From Candidatus Rokuibacteriota bacterium (GTDB lineage: Bacteria; Methylomirabilota; Methylomirabilia; Rokubacteriales; CSP1-6): a stretch of DNA of 50,167 nt. Position 1 is the stretch's first letter, and every line of letters starts with the position of its first letter. A model generated the notes under the pieces. It had not been told where the DNA came from. It was given only the letters and a program-made list of their open reading frames with translations, and did no database searches. Below are positions 24,972 to 34,335 of the stretch, piece by piece. Made by a program: the position numbers and the translations under genes. The DNA is taken from contig JACQFL010000039.1 of the NCBI GenBank assembly GCA_016200085.1, forward strand, positions 1 through 50,167, read 5' to 3'.

Positions 24972-24996
24972 GCGATCCGCAATTCTTGCGGATCGC
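24972..24996. terminator. Perfect 10-base inverted repeat between carbamoylase and ctaC
   Basis: GCGATCCGCA and its exact complement TGCGGATCGC flank a five-base loop (ATTCT). It lies 12 bases after the carbamoylase stop and 12 bases before the ctaC -10 box. There is no T run, so it may be a weak terminator or an operator for the oxidase operon. Confidence 0.45.
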
Positions 24997-25008
24997 ACCG
25001 TCGGCGGG

Positions 25009-25014
25009 TATCGT
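25009..25014 (+). promoter_or_regulatory. Possible -10 box for ctaC
   Basis: TATCGT, preceded by GGG, ends eight bases before GTG 25023. Spacing resembles the other near-leaderless promoters here. It is a weak match. Confidence 0.3.
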
Positions 25015-25022
25015 CGTGGGCA

Positions 25023-26024
25023 GTGGACGCCAGGACACGCGGTGGGGGCCCGTCGCGCTGGCTGCTCGGCGTCACCGCGCTCCTCGGCGGGTGTGCCTGG
25101 AACGCCCCGCAGACGAGCCTCGTCCCCCGCTCCGACTTCGCGCGCGCGATCCTGCACGTGTACGCGATCATCACCTGGGCGGCGCTCGGGATCGCGACGG
25201 TCGTCGTCGTCGCCCTCGTCGTCATCTTCGTGCGCTTCCGGTCCCGCGAGGGGGCGCCGCTGCCGCGGCAGGTGCGCGGGCACACCCTGCTCGAGATGTC
25301 CTGGACCATCGCGCCCGCCCTCGTGCTGCTCGTGATCGCGGTCCCGACGATCCAGGTGATCTTCCGCACGCAGGGCCAGGTCTCCGGCGCGCTCGAGGTG
25401 GTCGTGCGCGGGCGGCAGTGGTGGTGGGAGTTCGCCTATCCGTCGCTCGGGGTCGTGACCGCGAACGAGGCGCACCTCCCGGCGGGGCGCGCGGTGAGCC
25501 TGCGCCTGGAGGGACCCGACGTCATCCACAGCTTCTGGGTCCCCCAGCTCGGCGGCAAGCGCGACGTCGTCCCCGGGCGCGTCAACCGCCTGACCTTCAC
25601 GCCCGACACCCCGGGCGAGTACCTCGGCCAGTGCGCGGAGTTCTGCGGCACCTCGCACGCAAACATGGCGATGCGGGTCTTCGTCGACGCGCCCGAGGCG
25701 TTCGAGCGGTGGATCGCGGCCCAGCGTGCGCCGGCCGTCGAGGCCCCCGGACCGGCCGCCGCGGGCAAGGCGATCTTCGCGCGCAGCGCGTGCGTCGGCT
25801 GTCACACGATCCAGGGGGTGTCCGCGGGGCTCGTGGGGCCGGACCTCACCCACGTCGGCAGCCGCACGACGATCGCCGCCGGCTTCCTGCCGAACGCGAA
25901 GGGCCCGCTCACCGCGTGGATCCGCGACGCGCCGGCCCTCAAGCCCGGGGCCAAGATGCCGCCCCTCGGCCTCAGCGAGGCCGACGCGAGCGCGATCGCC
26001 GATTATCTCCTGAGCCTCAAATGA
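25023..26024 (+). CDS. ctaC: Cytochrome c oxidase subunit II with fused cytochrome c domain
   Basis: Subunit II of a caa3-type oxidase, 333 aa, receiving electrons and passing them to CuA. A lipoprotein signal ends LLGGC (Cys24). Two membrane helices follow (about 46-71 and 93-114), then the cupredoxin domain with CuA ligands His169 (VIHS), Cys204, Glu206, Cys208, His212 and Met215 in QCAEFCGTSHANM. A C-terminal cytochrome c domain binds heme through CVGCH at 257-261, with Met in the GAKMPPLG loop as likely axial ligand. GTG 25023 is the start of the signal peptide. It heads the oxidase cluster. Confidence 0.95.
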   Translation: MDARTRGGGPSRWLLGVTALLGGCAWNAPQTSLVPRSDFARAILHVYAIITWAALGIATVVVVALVVIFVRFRSREGAPLPRQVRGHTLLEMSWTIAPALVLLVIAVPTIQVIFRTQGQVSGALEVVVRGRQWWWEFAYPSLGVVTANEAHLPAGRAVSLRLEGPDVIHSFWVPQLGGKRDVVPGRVNRLTFTPDTPGEYLGQCAEFCGTSHANMAMRVFVDAPEAFERWIAAQRAPAVEAPGPAAAGKAIFARSACVGCHTIQGVSAGLVGPDLTHVGSRTTIAAGFLPNAKGPLTAWIRDAPALKPGAKMPPLGLSEADASAIADYLLSLK

Positions 26025-26122
26025 AGACCGCGAGCGGAATGATCGGGCGCCGTCGCAGCCACCCCGCACCCACAGCACGCCACCCACGGCCCGAGCCGGC
26101 CTCGCGGACCCCGTTACCGTGA
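26021..26122 (+). CDS. Possible 33-residue ORF bridging ctaC and ctaDE
   Basis: ATG 26021 overlaps the ctaC stop as ATGA, and its own stop TGA 26120-26122 overlaps GTG 26119 of the ctaD-E fusion as GTGA. The product is Arg/Pro-rich, beginning MKTASGMIGRRRSHPA, with no recognisable homologue. The double overlap and the lack of a ribosome site before GTG 26119 suggest translational coupling rather than a functional protein, but chance is possible. Confidence 0.3.
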   Translation: MKTASGMIGRRRSHPAPTARHPRPEPASRTPLP

Positions 26123-28527
26123 GTACGCGGGAACTCTCCCTCGGCCACGCGGCGCCCGCCCACGTGGAGACGGGCGTGTGGAGCTGGATCACCACCGTCG
26201 ACCACAAGCGCATCGGGATCCTCTACGGCGTGACCGCGCTCGCCTTCTTCCTGATCGGCGGGATCGAGGCGCTGGTGATCCGCCTGCAGCTGGCCCGGCC
26301 GGACGGCCACGTGGTGGACGCCGACACCTTCAACGCGCTCTTCACCATGCACGGCACCACGATGGTGTTCCTGGCCGTCATGCCGCTCAACGCGGCCTTC
26401 TTCAATTACATGATCCCGCTCCTGATCGGGGCCCGCGACGTGGCGTTTCCCCGGCTCAACGCGCTGTCCTACTGGATCTTCCTCTTCGGCGGCGTGTTCC
26501 TGAACGCGAGCTTCCTCGTCGGCGCGCCGCCGAACGGTGGCTGGTTCGGCTACGCCAACCTGACCACGCGCCAGTTCTCGCCCGGGCTCAACATCGACTT
26601 CTGGGTGCTGTCGCTGCAGGTCCTCGGCGCCTCGTCGGTCATGGCGGGCGTCAACTTCATCGTGACCATCCTCAACATGCGCGCGCCCGGCATGACCCTG
26701 ATGCGCATGCCCCTGTTCGTGTGGATGACGCTCGTGGTGCAGTTCCTCATCGTGCTGGCCTTCCCGCCCATCACCGTCGGGCTCATCTTCCTGATGTTCG
26801 ACCGGTTCTTCGGCACCCACTTCTACGACGTGACCGCGGGCGGCGACCTGCACCTCTGGCAGCACCTGTTCTGGATCTTCGGCCACCCCGAGGTCTACAT
26901 CCTGATCCTGCCCGCCTTCGGGATCGTGTCCGAGGTCCTGCCGACCTTCGCGCGCAAGCCGCTCTTCGGGGCGCCGGTGGTCATCTACTCCGGCGTGCTC
27001 ATCGGGTTCTTCGGCTTCGGGGTGTGGAGCCACCACATGTTCGCGGTCGGCATGGGCCCCATCGCCGACGCCACCTTCTCGATGGGCACCATGCTCATCG
27101 CCATCCCGACCGGCGTGAAGATCTTCAACTGGCTGGCCACCCTGTGGGGCGGGGCCATCCGCGCCACGACCGCGCTTCACTACGCCGTCGGGCTGATCGC
27201 GGCCTTCACCATCGGCGGGCTCTCCGGGGTCATGCACGCCTCACCCCCCGTGGACCTGCAACAGACGGACACCTACTTCGTCGTGGCGCACTTTCACTAC
27301 GTTCTCATCGGCGGCAGCCTTCTGGGGCTGTTCGCCGGCGCGTACTACTGGTGGCCGAAGATCACCGGCCGGCTCCTCGACGAGCGCTGGGGCAAGCTGC
27401 AGTTCTGGGTCACCTTCGTCGCCTTCAACGTGACGTTCTTCCCCCAGCACTACCTCGGCGCGATCGGGATGCCGCGCCGGATCTACACCTACCCGCCCGG
27501 CCGCTGGTGGGACTTCTGGAACCTCGTGTCGACCGTCGGCGCCTTCGGGATCGGCGTGGGCGTGCTGCTGTTCCTCGTGATCGCGGGGCGCAGCCTGCGG
27601 AGCGGCACCCGCGCGCCGGCCGACCCGTGGGACGGCCGCACCCTGGAGTGGCGGACCTCGTCGCCGCCGCCCGTGCACGACTTCGACACCATCCCGCCCG
27701 TCCACGGGCGCGACACCTTCTGGCGCGAGAAGCACGGCGACAGCCGCGGCCACCGCCCCGCCCCCGCGCCGCCGGCGCCGGAGCCCCACGGCATCCACCT
27801 GCCTCCGCCGTCCTACTGGCCGGTGGTGATCGCGCTCGGTGTGATCGTGGCCGGCATCGGCGCGCTGGTGTCGCTGGCCGTGGTGGTGATGGGCGCCGCC
27901 CTCACCGTGATCGGGGCCTGGGCCTTCGCGCTCGAGCACCACGGCGACCCCGCGCTCGCCGACCAGACGGGCGTGCTCGGCGTCGATTCCCGCAAGGTCG
28001 CCCTCTGGACGTTCCTGGGCTCGGAGTGCCTGTTCTTCGGCACCCTGATCGCGTCGTACATGGCCTACAAGGGGCGCAGCGTGGTCGGCCCCCACCCGCA
28101 CGAGATCCTCAACATCCCGCTGACCACCATCAGCACCTTCGACCTGCTGATGTCGAGTCTCCTGATGGTGCTCGCGCTGGCCGCCGTCCAGCGCGGCGAC
28201 ACGTTCCAGGCGCGCCTGTGGATCTTCGGCACCGCGTTCTTCGGGCTGATCTTCCTCGGCTTCCAGGCCTGGGAGTTCACGAGCTTCGTGCACGAGGGCC
28301 TGACGCTGCAGACGAACCTCTTCGGCTCGACCTTCTTCGTGCTCACCGGCTTCCACGGCGCCCACGTCACCCTCGGGGTGGCGTGGCTGCTCACCCTCGG
28401 CGTCCTGCACCTGCGCGGCCGCCTGCCCGCCCGCGACGCCGTCAAGGTCGAGGTGGCCGGGCTCTACTGGCACTTCGTCGACATCGTGTGGATCGCGATC
28501 TTCACCCTCGTCTACCTCGTGCCATGA
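26119..28527 (+). CDS. ctaD: Cytochrome c oxidase subunit I-III fusion
   Basis: 802-aa fusion of oxidase subunits I and III. Subunit I (to about residue 560) holds the heme a / heme a3-CuB centre: His78 (MHGT), His256-Tyr260 in HPEVY (cross-linked pair), His305-His306 in WSHHMF, and His391/His393 in VAHFHYV. The end of the subunit I part (WDGRTLEWRTSSPPP) is followed by a hydrophilic Pro/His-rich linker and then subunit III helices from about 565, with SRKVALWTFLGSECLFFGTLIASY and a closing GLYWHFVDIVWIAIFTLVY. Such fusions are known in caa3 oxidases, for example Thermus. GTG 26119 has no Shine-Dalgarno. Confidence 0.93.
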   Translation: MSTRELSLGHAAPAHVETGVWSWITTVDHKRIGILYGVTALAFFLIGGIEALVIRLQLARPDGHVVDADTFNALFTMHGTTMVFLAVMPLNAAFFNYMIPLLIGARDVAFPRLNALSYWIFLFGGVFLNASFLVGAPPNGGWFGYANLTTRQFSPGLNIDFWVLSLQVLGASSVMAGVNFIVTILNMRAPGMTLMRMPLFVWMTLVVQFLIVLAFPPITVGLIFLMFDRFFGTHFYDVTAGGDLHLWQHLFWIFGHPEVYILILPAFGIVSEVLPTFARKPLFGAPVVIYSGVLIGFFGFGVWSHHMFAVGMGPIADATFSMGTMLIAIPTGVKIFNWLATLWGGAIRATTALHYAVGLIAAFTIGGLSGVMHASPPVDLQQTDTYFVVAHFHYVLIGGSLLGLFAGAYYWWPKITGRLLDERWGKLQFWVTFVAFNVTFFPQHYLGAIGMPRRIYTYPPGRWWDFWNLVSTVGAFGIGVGVLLFLVIAGRSLRSGTRAPADPWDGRTLEWRTSSPPPVHDFDTIPPVHGRDTFWREKHGDSRGHRPAPAPPAPEPHGIHLPPPSYWPVVIALGVIVAGIGALVSLAVVVMGAALTVIGAWAFALEHHGDPALADQTGVLGVDSRKVALWTFLGSECLFFGTLIASYMAYKGRSVVGPHPHEILNIPLTTISTFDLLMSSLLMVLALAAVQRGDTFQARLWIFGTAFFGLIFLGFQAWEFTSFVHEGLTLQTNLFGSTFFVLTGFHGAHVTLGVAWLLTLGVLHLRGRLPARDAVKVEVAGLYWHFVDIVWIAIFTLVYLVP

Positions 28528-28841
28528 GCGCACCGCCTCACGACCACCCGGGCCAGGAGCACGCGTCGGTCTCCGCGTACGTCAAGATCGCCGTCATCCT
28601 GTCGCTCGTCACCGCGCTGGAGTTCGCGTCGATCTACATCCGGCAGCTCACCCCGATCCTGATCCCGCTGCTGCTCGTGATGTCGGCGGCGAAGTTCGCC
28701 CTCGTCGTCCTCTTCTTCATGCACCTGCGCTACGATGCGCGCGCCCTCTCGGTGGTGTTCGTGGGGTCGCTGGTCATCGCCTCCGTGATCGGGGTGGCCC
28801 TCATGACGCTGACCGGAGAGTTCCTGGTCTTCACGCGCTGA
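28524..28841 (+). CDS. ctaF: Cytochrome c oxidase subunit IV-like membrane protein
   Basis: 105-aa small oxidase subunit with three membrane helices (about 19-37, 44-69 and 76-95) and the family pattern AKFALVVLFFMHLRYDARAL. The N-terminus is short, polar and His-rich. It starts with an ATGA overlap to the fusion gene stop and ends one base into the ctaG ATG, so it is translationally linked to both. It stabilises the complex in related oxidases. Confidence 0.88.
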   Translation: MSAPPHDHPGQEHASVSAYVKIAVILSLVTALEFASIYIRQLTPILIPLLLVMSAAKFALVVLFFMHLRYDARALSVVFVGSLVIASVIGVALMTLTGEFLVFTR

Positions 28842-29662
28842 TGGACGCCGCGCCGTCCGTCTGGCTCACCGGCAGCGTGCACCCGGAGCTGTTCGTGATC
28901 GCCGGCGTGGCCGGCGGCGCGTGGGTCGCGGCGCGGCGGCGGGCCCGCGCGGGCGTGGGCCGCGGGCGCGCCGTCGCGTTCTTCGCCGGGCTGGCCGTCC
29001 TGCTCGCCGCGCTCAACGGGCCGCTCCACGACCTGAGCGAGCGCTATCTCTTCAGCGCCCACATGGTCCAGCACCTGCTGCTCACCCTCGCCGTGCCGCC
29101 GCTCCTGCTGGCGGGCCTGCCCGCCTTCATGCTCGACGGCCTGCTCGCGCCGCTCCTTCGCCACGCCGGGCCGGCGGCCGTGCTGCGGGCGCTCACCCGC
29201 CCGGTGCCCGCGCTCCTCCTCTACACCGTCGCGCTGGTGGCGTGGCACCTGCCGGGCCCGTACGACACGGCGCTGGCCTCGCACGGCTGGCACCTGGTCG
29301 AGCACGTCACGCTGCTCGTCACGGCCACGCTCGCCTGGTGGCCGGTGCTGGCGTCGTCGGCGCGGCTGCCCGCGCTGCCGTATGGCGCGCAGATCCTCTA
29401 TCTCTTCGCCTTCGGCGTGCCCATGACGCTCGTGGCCGCGATGATCACCGGCGCCGAGCGCGTGCTCTACGCGTTCTACGCCGCCGCCCCGCGCATCGGC
29501 CCGCTCGACCCCTTCGACGACCAGCGGCTCGGCGGCCTCCTCATGTGGGTGCCCGCCGGGCTCATCCCCCTGCTCGCCTTCACCGCGGTCTTCTTTCGCT
29601 GGGCCGCCGAGGAGGCGGACGACCTCGACGAGTCGGAGCGCGCTCCCCGCCCGACGCCCTGA
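28841..29662 (+). CDS. ctaG: Cytochrome c oxidase assembly protein CtaG (caa3-type)
   Basis: 273-aa multi-pass membrane protein of the caa3_CtaG family, needed for assembly of caa3 oxidase, probably in copper delivery. Seen are about seven hydrophobic segments and the conserved LSERYLFSAHMVQHLLLTLAVPPLLLAGLP, a VAWHLPGPYDTAL segment and HLVEHVTLLVTATLAWWPV, whose His residues are candidate metal ligands. ATG 28841 overlaps the previous TGA. It is the last gene of the oxidase cluster. Confidence 0.92.
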   Translation: MDAAPSVWLTGSVHPELFVIAGVAGGAWVAARRRARAGVGRGRAVAFFAGLAVLLAALNGPLHDLSERYLFSAHMVQHLLLTLAVPPLLLAGLPAFMLDGLLAPLLRHAGPAAVLRALTRPVPALLLYTVALVAWHLPGPYDTALASHGWHLVEHVTLLVTATLAWWPVLASSARLPALPYGAQILYLFAFGVPMTLVAAMITGAERVLYAFYAAAPRIGPLDPFDDQRLGGLLMWVPAGLIPLLAFTAVFFRWAAEEADDLDESERAPRPTP

Positions 29663-29707
29663 TCCGGGTCACGGCGACCCGCGCGCTTCGCGCCAGCCGG
29701 ACCGCTC

Positions 29708-29716
29708 TGCTATCAT
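29708..29716 (+). promoter_or_regulatory. Extended -10 box for the nucleotide-sugar operon
   Basis: TGCTATCAT, an extended -10 element (TG-N-TATCAT), ends 12 bases before ATG 29729. The predicted leader is only about five bases. No -35 hexamer stands out. Confidence 0.5.
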
Positions 29717-29728
29717 CGATGGGCTTCC

Positions 29729-31039
29729 ATGAACATCTGTGTCGTCGGCACGGGCTACGTGGGGCTCGTCACCGGAGCGGTGTTCGCGGACCTCGGCAAC
29801 GACGTGGTCTGCGTGGACAACGATTCCGCCAAGATCGCCGCCCTCACCGCCGGGCAGATGCCGATCTACGAGCCGGGGCTCGAGGAGATGGTCGGCCGCA
29901 ACGTGGCCGACGAGCGGCTCGCCTTCACCACCGACCTCGGCCCCGCCGTGCGCCGCTCCGTGATCGTGTTCATCACCGTGGGCACGCCGCAGGGCAGCGC
30001 CGGCAAGACCGACCTCGCCGCGGTCGAGGACGTGGCCCGGGGCATCGGGCAGGCCATGGAGCGCTACACCGTCATCGTGAACAAGTCGACGGTGCCCGTC
30101 GGCACCGGGGAGTTCGTGCGCGACGTGATCGAGCGCCACCAGCCGCGTCCGATCGCCTTCGACGTGGTCTCGAACCCGGAGTTCCTGCGCGAGGGCTCGG
30201 CCATCGAGGACACGCTGCGCCCCGACCGCATCGTGATCGGCGCGCCGACCCAGCAGGTGGCCATGACGCTGCTCGAGCTGTACGCCCCGCTCGAGCGTCC
30301 GATGATCATCACCGGCGTGCCGTCGGCCGAGATGATCAAGTACGCCTCCAACGCGTTCCTCGCCGCCAAGATCTCGTTCATCAACGCCATCGCCGACATC
30401 TGCGAGCAGGCGGGCGCGGACGTGACCGCGGTGATGAAGGGCATGGGCCTCGACCCGCGTATCGGCTCTGCCTTCCTGCAGGCCGGCCTCGGGTACGGCG
30501 GCTCGTGCTTCCCGAAGGACACCGAGTCGCTCGTGCACACCGCCGGCGGCCTCGGCTGCGACTTCGACCTGCTGCGCGCCGTCATCGAGGTGAACCGCGC
30601 GCGGGCGGGGCACTTCGTGGACGTCATCGCCCAGGCCCTCGAGCCGGTCGAGGGCAAGGTGCTCGCGGTGCTCGGGCTGGCCTTCAAGCCCAACACCGAC
30701 GACATGCGCGAGGCCAAGAGCGTGGAGGTCATCCAGCGCCTCCTCGAGCTGGGCACCACCGTCCGCGCGTACGACCCGGTCGCCATGCCGAACGCGCGCC
30801 GGATCCTCCCCGCGGCGGTCGTCTACTGCGAGTCGCCCTACGAGGCGGCGGCGGGGGCGGACGGCGTGGCCCTCGTGACCGAGTGGAACGCCTTCAAGCT
30901 GCTCAACCTCGAGCGGCTGCGCGCGCTCATGCGGCGCCCGGTGGTGTTCGACGGCCGCAACCTCTGGGAGCCGGAGCGCATGCGGCGCCTCGGCTTCGAG
31001 TACCACTCGATCGGCCGGAAGCCGGTCGTCCCCTCCTGA
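29729..31039 (+). CDS. ugd: UDP-glucose 6-dehydrogenase
   Basis: NAD-dependent oxidation of UDP-glucose to UDP-glucuronate, 436 aa. The Rossmann start is [22 protein letters not shown], the middle domain has [13 protein letters not shown] and [14 protein letters not shown], and the catalytic Cys260 lies in [10 protein letters not shown]. The C-terminal domain has [20 protein letters not shown] 29729 lies 12 bases after a strong extended -10 box. It opens a five-gene nucleotide-sugar set; the next gene would use its product. Confidence 0.95.
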   Translation: MNICVVGTGYVGLVTGAVFADLGNDVVCVDNDSAKIAALTAGQMPIYEPGLEEMVGRNVADERLAFTTDLGPAVRRSVIVFITVGTPQGSAGKTDLAAVEDVARGIGQAMERYTVIVNKSTVPVGTGEFVRDVIERHQPRPIAFDVVSNPEFLREGSAIEDTLRPDRIVIGAPTQQVAMTLLELYAPLERPMIITGVPSAEMIKYASNAFLAAKISFINAIADICEQAGADVTAVMKGMGLDPRIGSAFLQAGLGYGGSCFPKDTESLVHTAGGLGCDFDLLRAVIEVNRARAGHFVDVIAQALEPVEGKVLAVLGLAFKPNTDDMREAKSVEVIQRLLELGTTVRAYDPVAMPNARRILPAAVVYCESPYEAAAGADGVALVTEWNAFKLLNLERLRALMRRPVVFDGRNLWEPERMRRLGFEYHSIGRKPVVPS

Positions 31040-31058
31040 CCGTCCGGCGGGCGCAGCG

Positions 31059-31994
31059 ATGCGGATTCTCGTCACCGGCGCCGCGGGATTCATCGGCTCG
31101 CACCTCTGCGAGTTCCTCCTCGCCCGGGGCGGCGAGGTGGTGGGCATGGACAATTTCATCACCGGCTCCGCCGACAACCTCGCGGGCTTCGCGGCGCGCC
31201 CGGGCTTCACGTTCGTGCGGCACAACGTCACCGAGTACATCGCGCTGGACGGCCCCCTCGACTGGGTCCTGCACCTCGCCAGCCCCGCCTCCCCCCGCGA
31301 CTACCTCGAGTTCCCGATCCAGACCCTGAAGGTCGGCGCCCTGGGCACCCTGAACGCGCTGGGCCTCGCCAAGGCGAAGGGCGCGGGCTTCCTGCTCGCC
31401 TCCACCTCCGAGGTGTACGGTGATCCGCTCGTGCACCCCCAGCGCGAGGACTACTGGGGCAACGTGAACCCGGTGGGCCCGCGAGGCGTCTACGACGAGG
31501 CCAAGCGCTACGCCGAGGCGCTCACCATGGCCTACCACCGCACCCACGGGGTGAACACGCGCATCGTGCGCGTGTTCAACTGCTTCGGCAGCCGCATGCG
31601 ACTCAACGACGGGCGCGCCATCCCCGCGTTCACCACCCAGGCGCTCACCGGCCGCCCGCTGACGGTGTTCGGCGACGGCTCGCAGACGCGGTCCTTCCAG
31701 TACATCGACGACCTCATCGCCGGCGTGTGGGCGTTGCTGCAGGCGCCGGTGCCCGATCCGGTCAACATCGGGAGTCCTCACGAGATGACGCTGCTGGAGC
31801 TGGCCAAGCGGATCATCCGGCTCACCGGCTCCACGAGCGAGATCGTCTTCCACCCGCTGCCCGAGGACGACCCGAAGGTGCGGCAGCCCGACATCACGCG
31901 CGCGCGCACGCTCCTCGGCTGGGAGCCGCGGGTCGACACCGACGATGGGCTGCGCCTGACCCTCGAGTGGTTCCGCGGCAAGCTCTCCGCGTGA
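31059..31994 (+). CDS. uxs: UDP-glucuronate decarboxylase (UDP-xylose synthase)
   Basis: Short-chain dehydrogenase-type enzyme of 311 aa converting UDP-glucuronate to UDP-xylose. Seen are the NAD motif [22 protein letters not shown], the [22 protein letters not shown] segment that marks UXS-type decarboxylases, STSEVYG and the catalytic Tyr145-x3-Lys149 in VYDEAKR. The RIFNTFGPRM-like motif reads [10 protein letters not shown]. It lies 20 bases after ugd and overlaps the next gene as GTGA. The pathway ugd then uxs points to UDP-xylose for surface glycans. Confidence 0.92.
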   Translation: MRILVTGAAGFIGSHLCEFLLARGGEVVGMDNFITGSADNLAGFAARPGFTFVRHNVTEYIALDGPLDWVLHLASPASPRDYLEFPIQTLKVGALGTLNALGLAKAKGAGFLLASTSEVYGDPLVHPQREDYWGNVNPVGPRGVYDEAKRYAEALTMAYHRTHGVNTRIVRVFNCFGSRMRLNDGRAIPAFTTQALTGRPLTVFGDGSQTRSFQYIDDLIAGVWALLQAPVPDPVNIGSPHEMTLLELAKRIIRLTGSTSEIVFHPLPEDDPKVRQPDITRARTLLGWEPRVDTDDGLRLTLEWFRGKLSA

Positions 31995-32917
31995 ACCTCC
32001 TCGTCACGGGCGGCGCGGGGTTCGTGGGCTCCCACGTGGTCGACCGCCTGCTCGGGGACGGTCACGCGGTCACGGTGGTCGACGACCTCAGCACGGGGCG
32101 CCGGGCGCTGGTGTCCCCGCGCGCGCGCCTGCACGTGTGCGACGTGGGCGACGACGCCATCGCCTCCATCGTCGCCGACCCCGCGCCGGCGGCGCTCGTG
32201 CACGTCGCGGCGCAGGCCTCCGTGTCGCGCTCGGTGGCCGACCCCATGTTCGACGCCCGCGTCAACTATCTCGGCACCATCACCCTGCTCGAGGCGGCGC
32301 GGCGGGCCGGGGTGGGCACGGTGGTCTACACCTCCACGGGGGGCGCGGGCTACGGAGACACCGACGTGGTGCCCACGCCGGAGGATCATCCGATGCGGCC
32401 CTCGTCCCCGTACGGCGTGTCGAAGATCGCCGCGGAGCGCTACGTCGAGTGCTGGGCGGGCCTGACGGGCGCGCGCGCGGTGACGCTGCGGCTGGCCAAC
32501 GTCTACGGGCCGCGCCAGGATCCCCGCGGCGAGGCCGGCGTGATCGCGATCTTCTCCGAGCGCCTCGTCGCCGGACAGCCCTGCGTCGTCAACGGTGACG
32601 GCGAGCAGACGCGCGACTTCGTCTACGTGGGCGACGTCGCGGAGGCGGTCTCCCGCGCGCTCGGCACCCCGGGGGCCGCCGGCGCGCTCAACATCGGCAC
32701 CGGCCTGGAAACGACCATCAACGACGTGCACGCGCGGCTGGCCCGCGCGGCCGGCGTGACGAGCCCCGCGATCCACGGACCGGCGAAGCCCGGCGAGCAG
32801 CGCCGGAGCGCGCTGGCGGCCACGCGCGCCAAGGCGGTGCTCGGCTGGACGCCGGCCACCGTGCTCGACGAGGGCCTCGCACGCACCCTGGCGTACTTCA
32901 AGGAGACCCCGCCATGA
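31991..32917 (+). CDS. NAD-dependent nucleotide-sugar epimerase, GalE-like
   Basis: Extended short-chain dehydrogenase of 308 aa, probably a UDP-hexose or UDP-xylose 4-epimerase. The NAD motif is [11 protein letters not shown] and the catalytic pair Tyr141/Lys145 is in PYGVSK. Other family stretches are [27 protein letters not shown] and [21 protein letters not shown] 31991 lies in a GTGA overlap with the uxs stop. With UDP-xylose made upstream, UDP-arabinose formation by 4-epimerisation is an attractive role, but it is inferred from context. Confidence 0.88.
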   Translation: MNLLVTGGAGFVGSHVVDRLLGDGHAVTVVDDLSTGRRALVSPRARLHVCDVGDDAIASIVADPAPAALVHVAAQASVSRSVADPMFDARVNYLGTITLLEAARRAGVGTVVYTSTGGAGYGDTDVVPTPEDHPMRPSSPYGVSKIAAERYVECWAGLTGARAVTLRLANVYGPRQDPRGEAGVIAIFSERLVAGQPCVVNGDGEQTRDFVYVGDVAEAVSRALGTPGAAGALNIGTGLETTINDVHARLARAAGVTSPAIHGPAKPGEQRRSALAATRAKAVLGWTPATVLDEGLARTLAYFKETPP

Positions 32918-33081
32918 TCGACGAAGAGCTCAAGGCCATCCTCGTGTGCCCGGCCTGCAAGGGCGATCTGCGCTTCGAGGAGACGCGGATCATCTGCCCG
33001 GCGTGCCGAAAGGTCTACCCCATCCGCGACGGGATCCCCGTCATGCTCGTCGACGAGGCCCAGCCCTGGTCGGGCAGCTAG
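32914..33081 (+). CDS. Trm112-like zinc-ribbon protein (UPF0434)
   Basis: 55-residue protein of the Trm112/YcaR type. It has two Cys pairs, CPAC near 12-15 and CPAC near 28-31, which would bind one zinc, then the family ending [18 protein letters not shown] 32914 overlaps the epimerase stop as ATGA. Trm112 proteins activate methyltransferases in other organisms; here the gene sits inside a nucleotide-sugar operon, as YcaR sits beside lipid A genes elsewhere, so its partner is unclear. Confidence 0.88.
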   Translation: MIDEELKAILVCPACKGDLRFEETRIICPACRKVYPIRDGIPVMLVDEAQPWSGS

Positions 33082-34163
33082 CGACGCAGGCCGTCATCCT
33101 CGCCGGTGGTCAGGGCACCCGGCTACGCCCCCTGACCCTGGCGAGAGCGAAGCCGGTGGTGCCGCTGCTGAACCGGCCGTTGCTCGCGTACCAGGTCGCC
33201 CTCCTCCGCCGTCACGGCGTCGAGGACGTGATCCTCTCCTGCTCGTACCGGGTGGACGACGTGCGCGCGGCGCTCGGCGACGCGGCGCTCGGCGCCCGCC
33301 TCCGGTACGTGGTCGAGGACGAGCCACTCGGCACCGGCGGCGGGGTGCGCAACGCGGCCGATCTCACCGCGGGCACCGTCTTCGTGCTGAACGGCGACGT
33401 CCTCACCGACGCCGACCTCTCCGCCATGCGCGAGTTCCACACCGCGCACGGCGCCGGGGTGACCATCTGCCTCTATCCCGTCGACGACCCGCGCCCGTAC
33501 GGGCTGGTGGAGACCGGCGCCGACGGCAGGATCCTCCGGTTCCGCGAGAAGCCTGGACCCGGGGAGGCGATCACCACGAACACCATCAACGCCGGCATCT
33601 ACCTGATCGACGCTGCGCTCCTGCGCCGGATCCCCACGGACCGCCCGGTGTCGATCGAGCGGGAGTTCTTCCCCGCGGCCATCGCCGACGGCGTGCCGTG
33701 CTTCGGCTGGCGGGCCAAGACGTACTGGCGCGACATCGGGAGCCCGCACGCCTACCGCGCGGCCCAGATCGACCTCCTCCTCGGCGGCGTGGACACCACG
33801 CTGGCGCCGCCGGGCACGCGGCGCGACGGCTCGTGGATCGCCGCCGACGCGTGGATCGCCCCGGACGCCGGCGTCGAGGCGCCGTCGGTCATCGGCACCA
33901 GGGCCGAGGTCGCGTCCGGCGCCCGGGTCGGCCCGCTCACCGTCCTCGGCGACGGCTGCCACATCGGCCGCGGAGCGCGCGTGGAGGGCGCCGTGCTCTG
34001 GGAGCGCGTCGAGGTCGGGGCGAGCGCCGTGCTCCGCGACTGCGTCGTGGGCGCTGACGTGAAGATCGGCCCGGAGGCGGAGATCGGCCCCGGCGTCGTC
34101 CTCGAGTCCGGCGCCGTCATCCCCGCCCATACCAGACTAGATCGCCCACCGCATCCGCGGTAG
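33066..34163 (+). CDS. Nucleotide-sugar pyrophosphorylase with left-handed beta-helix
   Basis: Activates a sugar 1-phosphate with an NTP (mannose-1-phosphate guanylyltransferase or glucose-1-phosphate thymidylyl/uridylyltransferase type). The N-terminal transferase has [40 protein letters not shown] and INAGIYLID; the C-terminal 100 residues are hexapeptide-like repeats ([34 protein letters not shown]). The start is uncertain: no ATG, GTG or TTG lies within 60 bases before the family start. CTG 33066 is used here; ACG 33084 would give exactly MQAVILAGG, and GTG 33003 would add 21 unconserved residues overlapping the Trm112-like gene. Confidence 0.85.
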   Translation: MVGQLATQAVILAGGQGTRLRPLTLARAKPVVPLLNRPLLAYQVALLRRHGVEDVILSCSYRVDDVRAALGDAALGARLRYVVEDEPLGTGGGVRNAADLTAGTVFVLNGDVLTDADLSAMREFHTAHGAGVTICLYPVDDPRPYGLVETGADGRILRFREKPGPGEAITTNTINAGIYLIDAALLRRIPTDRPVSIEREFFPAAIADGVPCFGWRAKTYWRDIGSPHAYRAAQIDLLLGGVDTTLAPPGTRRDGSWIAADAWIAPDAGVEAPSVIGTRAEVASGARVGPLTVLGDGCHIGRGARVEGAVLWERVEVGASAVLRDCVVGADVKIGPEAEIGPGVVLESGAVIPAHTRLDRPPHPR

Positions 34164-34229
34164 ATCAGACGCCTGTGAGGACGGAGTGCGCCGGCCTCGA
34201 ACCGTGGGAACTGATCGCGCGCCGACCCG

Positions 34230-34246
34230 TCGGGCCGAAGGCCCGA
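34230..34246 (+). terminator. Hairpin after the nucleotidyltransferase gene
   Basis: A perfect seven-base stem TCGGGCC / GGCCCGA with a GAA loop, 66 bases after the stop codon. No T run follows, so it may act as a weak or Rho-assisted terminator. The remaining spacer to lepA shows no gene. Confidence 0.35.
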
Positions 34247-34320
34247 TCGTCTGCACGAAAGCTCGGTTGCGCTCGAGCACCCGGCGAGCCGTGAGGGGAG
34301 ACGGCCGCCGCCGACCCGCG

Positions 34321-34329
34321 TGCTAGACT
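34321..34329 (+). promoter_or_regulatory. Extended -10 box for lepA
   Basis: TGCTAGACT (extended -10, TG-N-TAGACT) ends six bases before ATG 34336, so the message would begin at or next to the start codon. No Shine-Dalgarno precedes the ATG. Confidence 0.5.
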
Positions 34330-34335
34330 GAGTCG

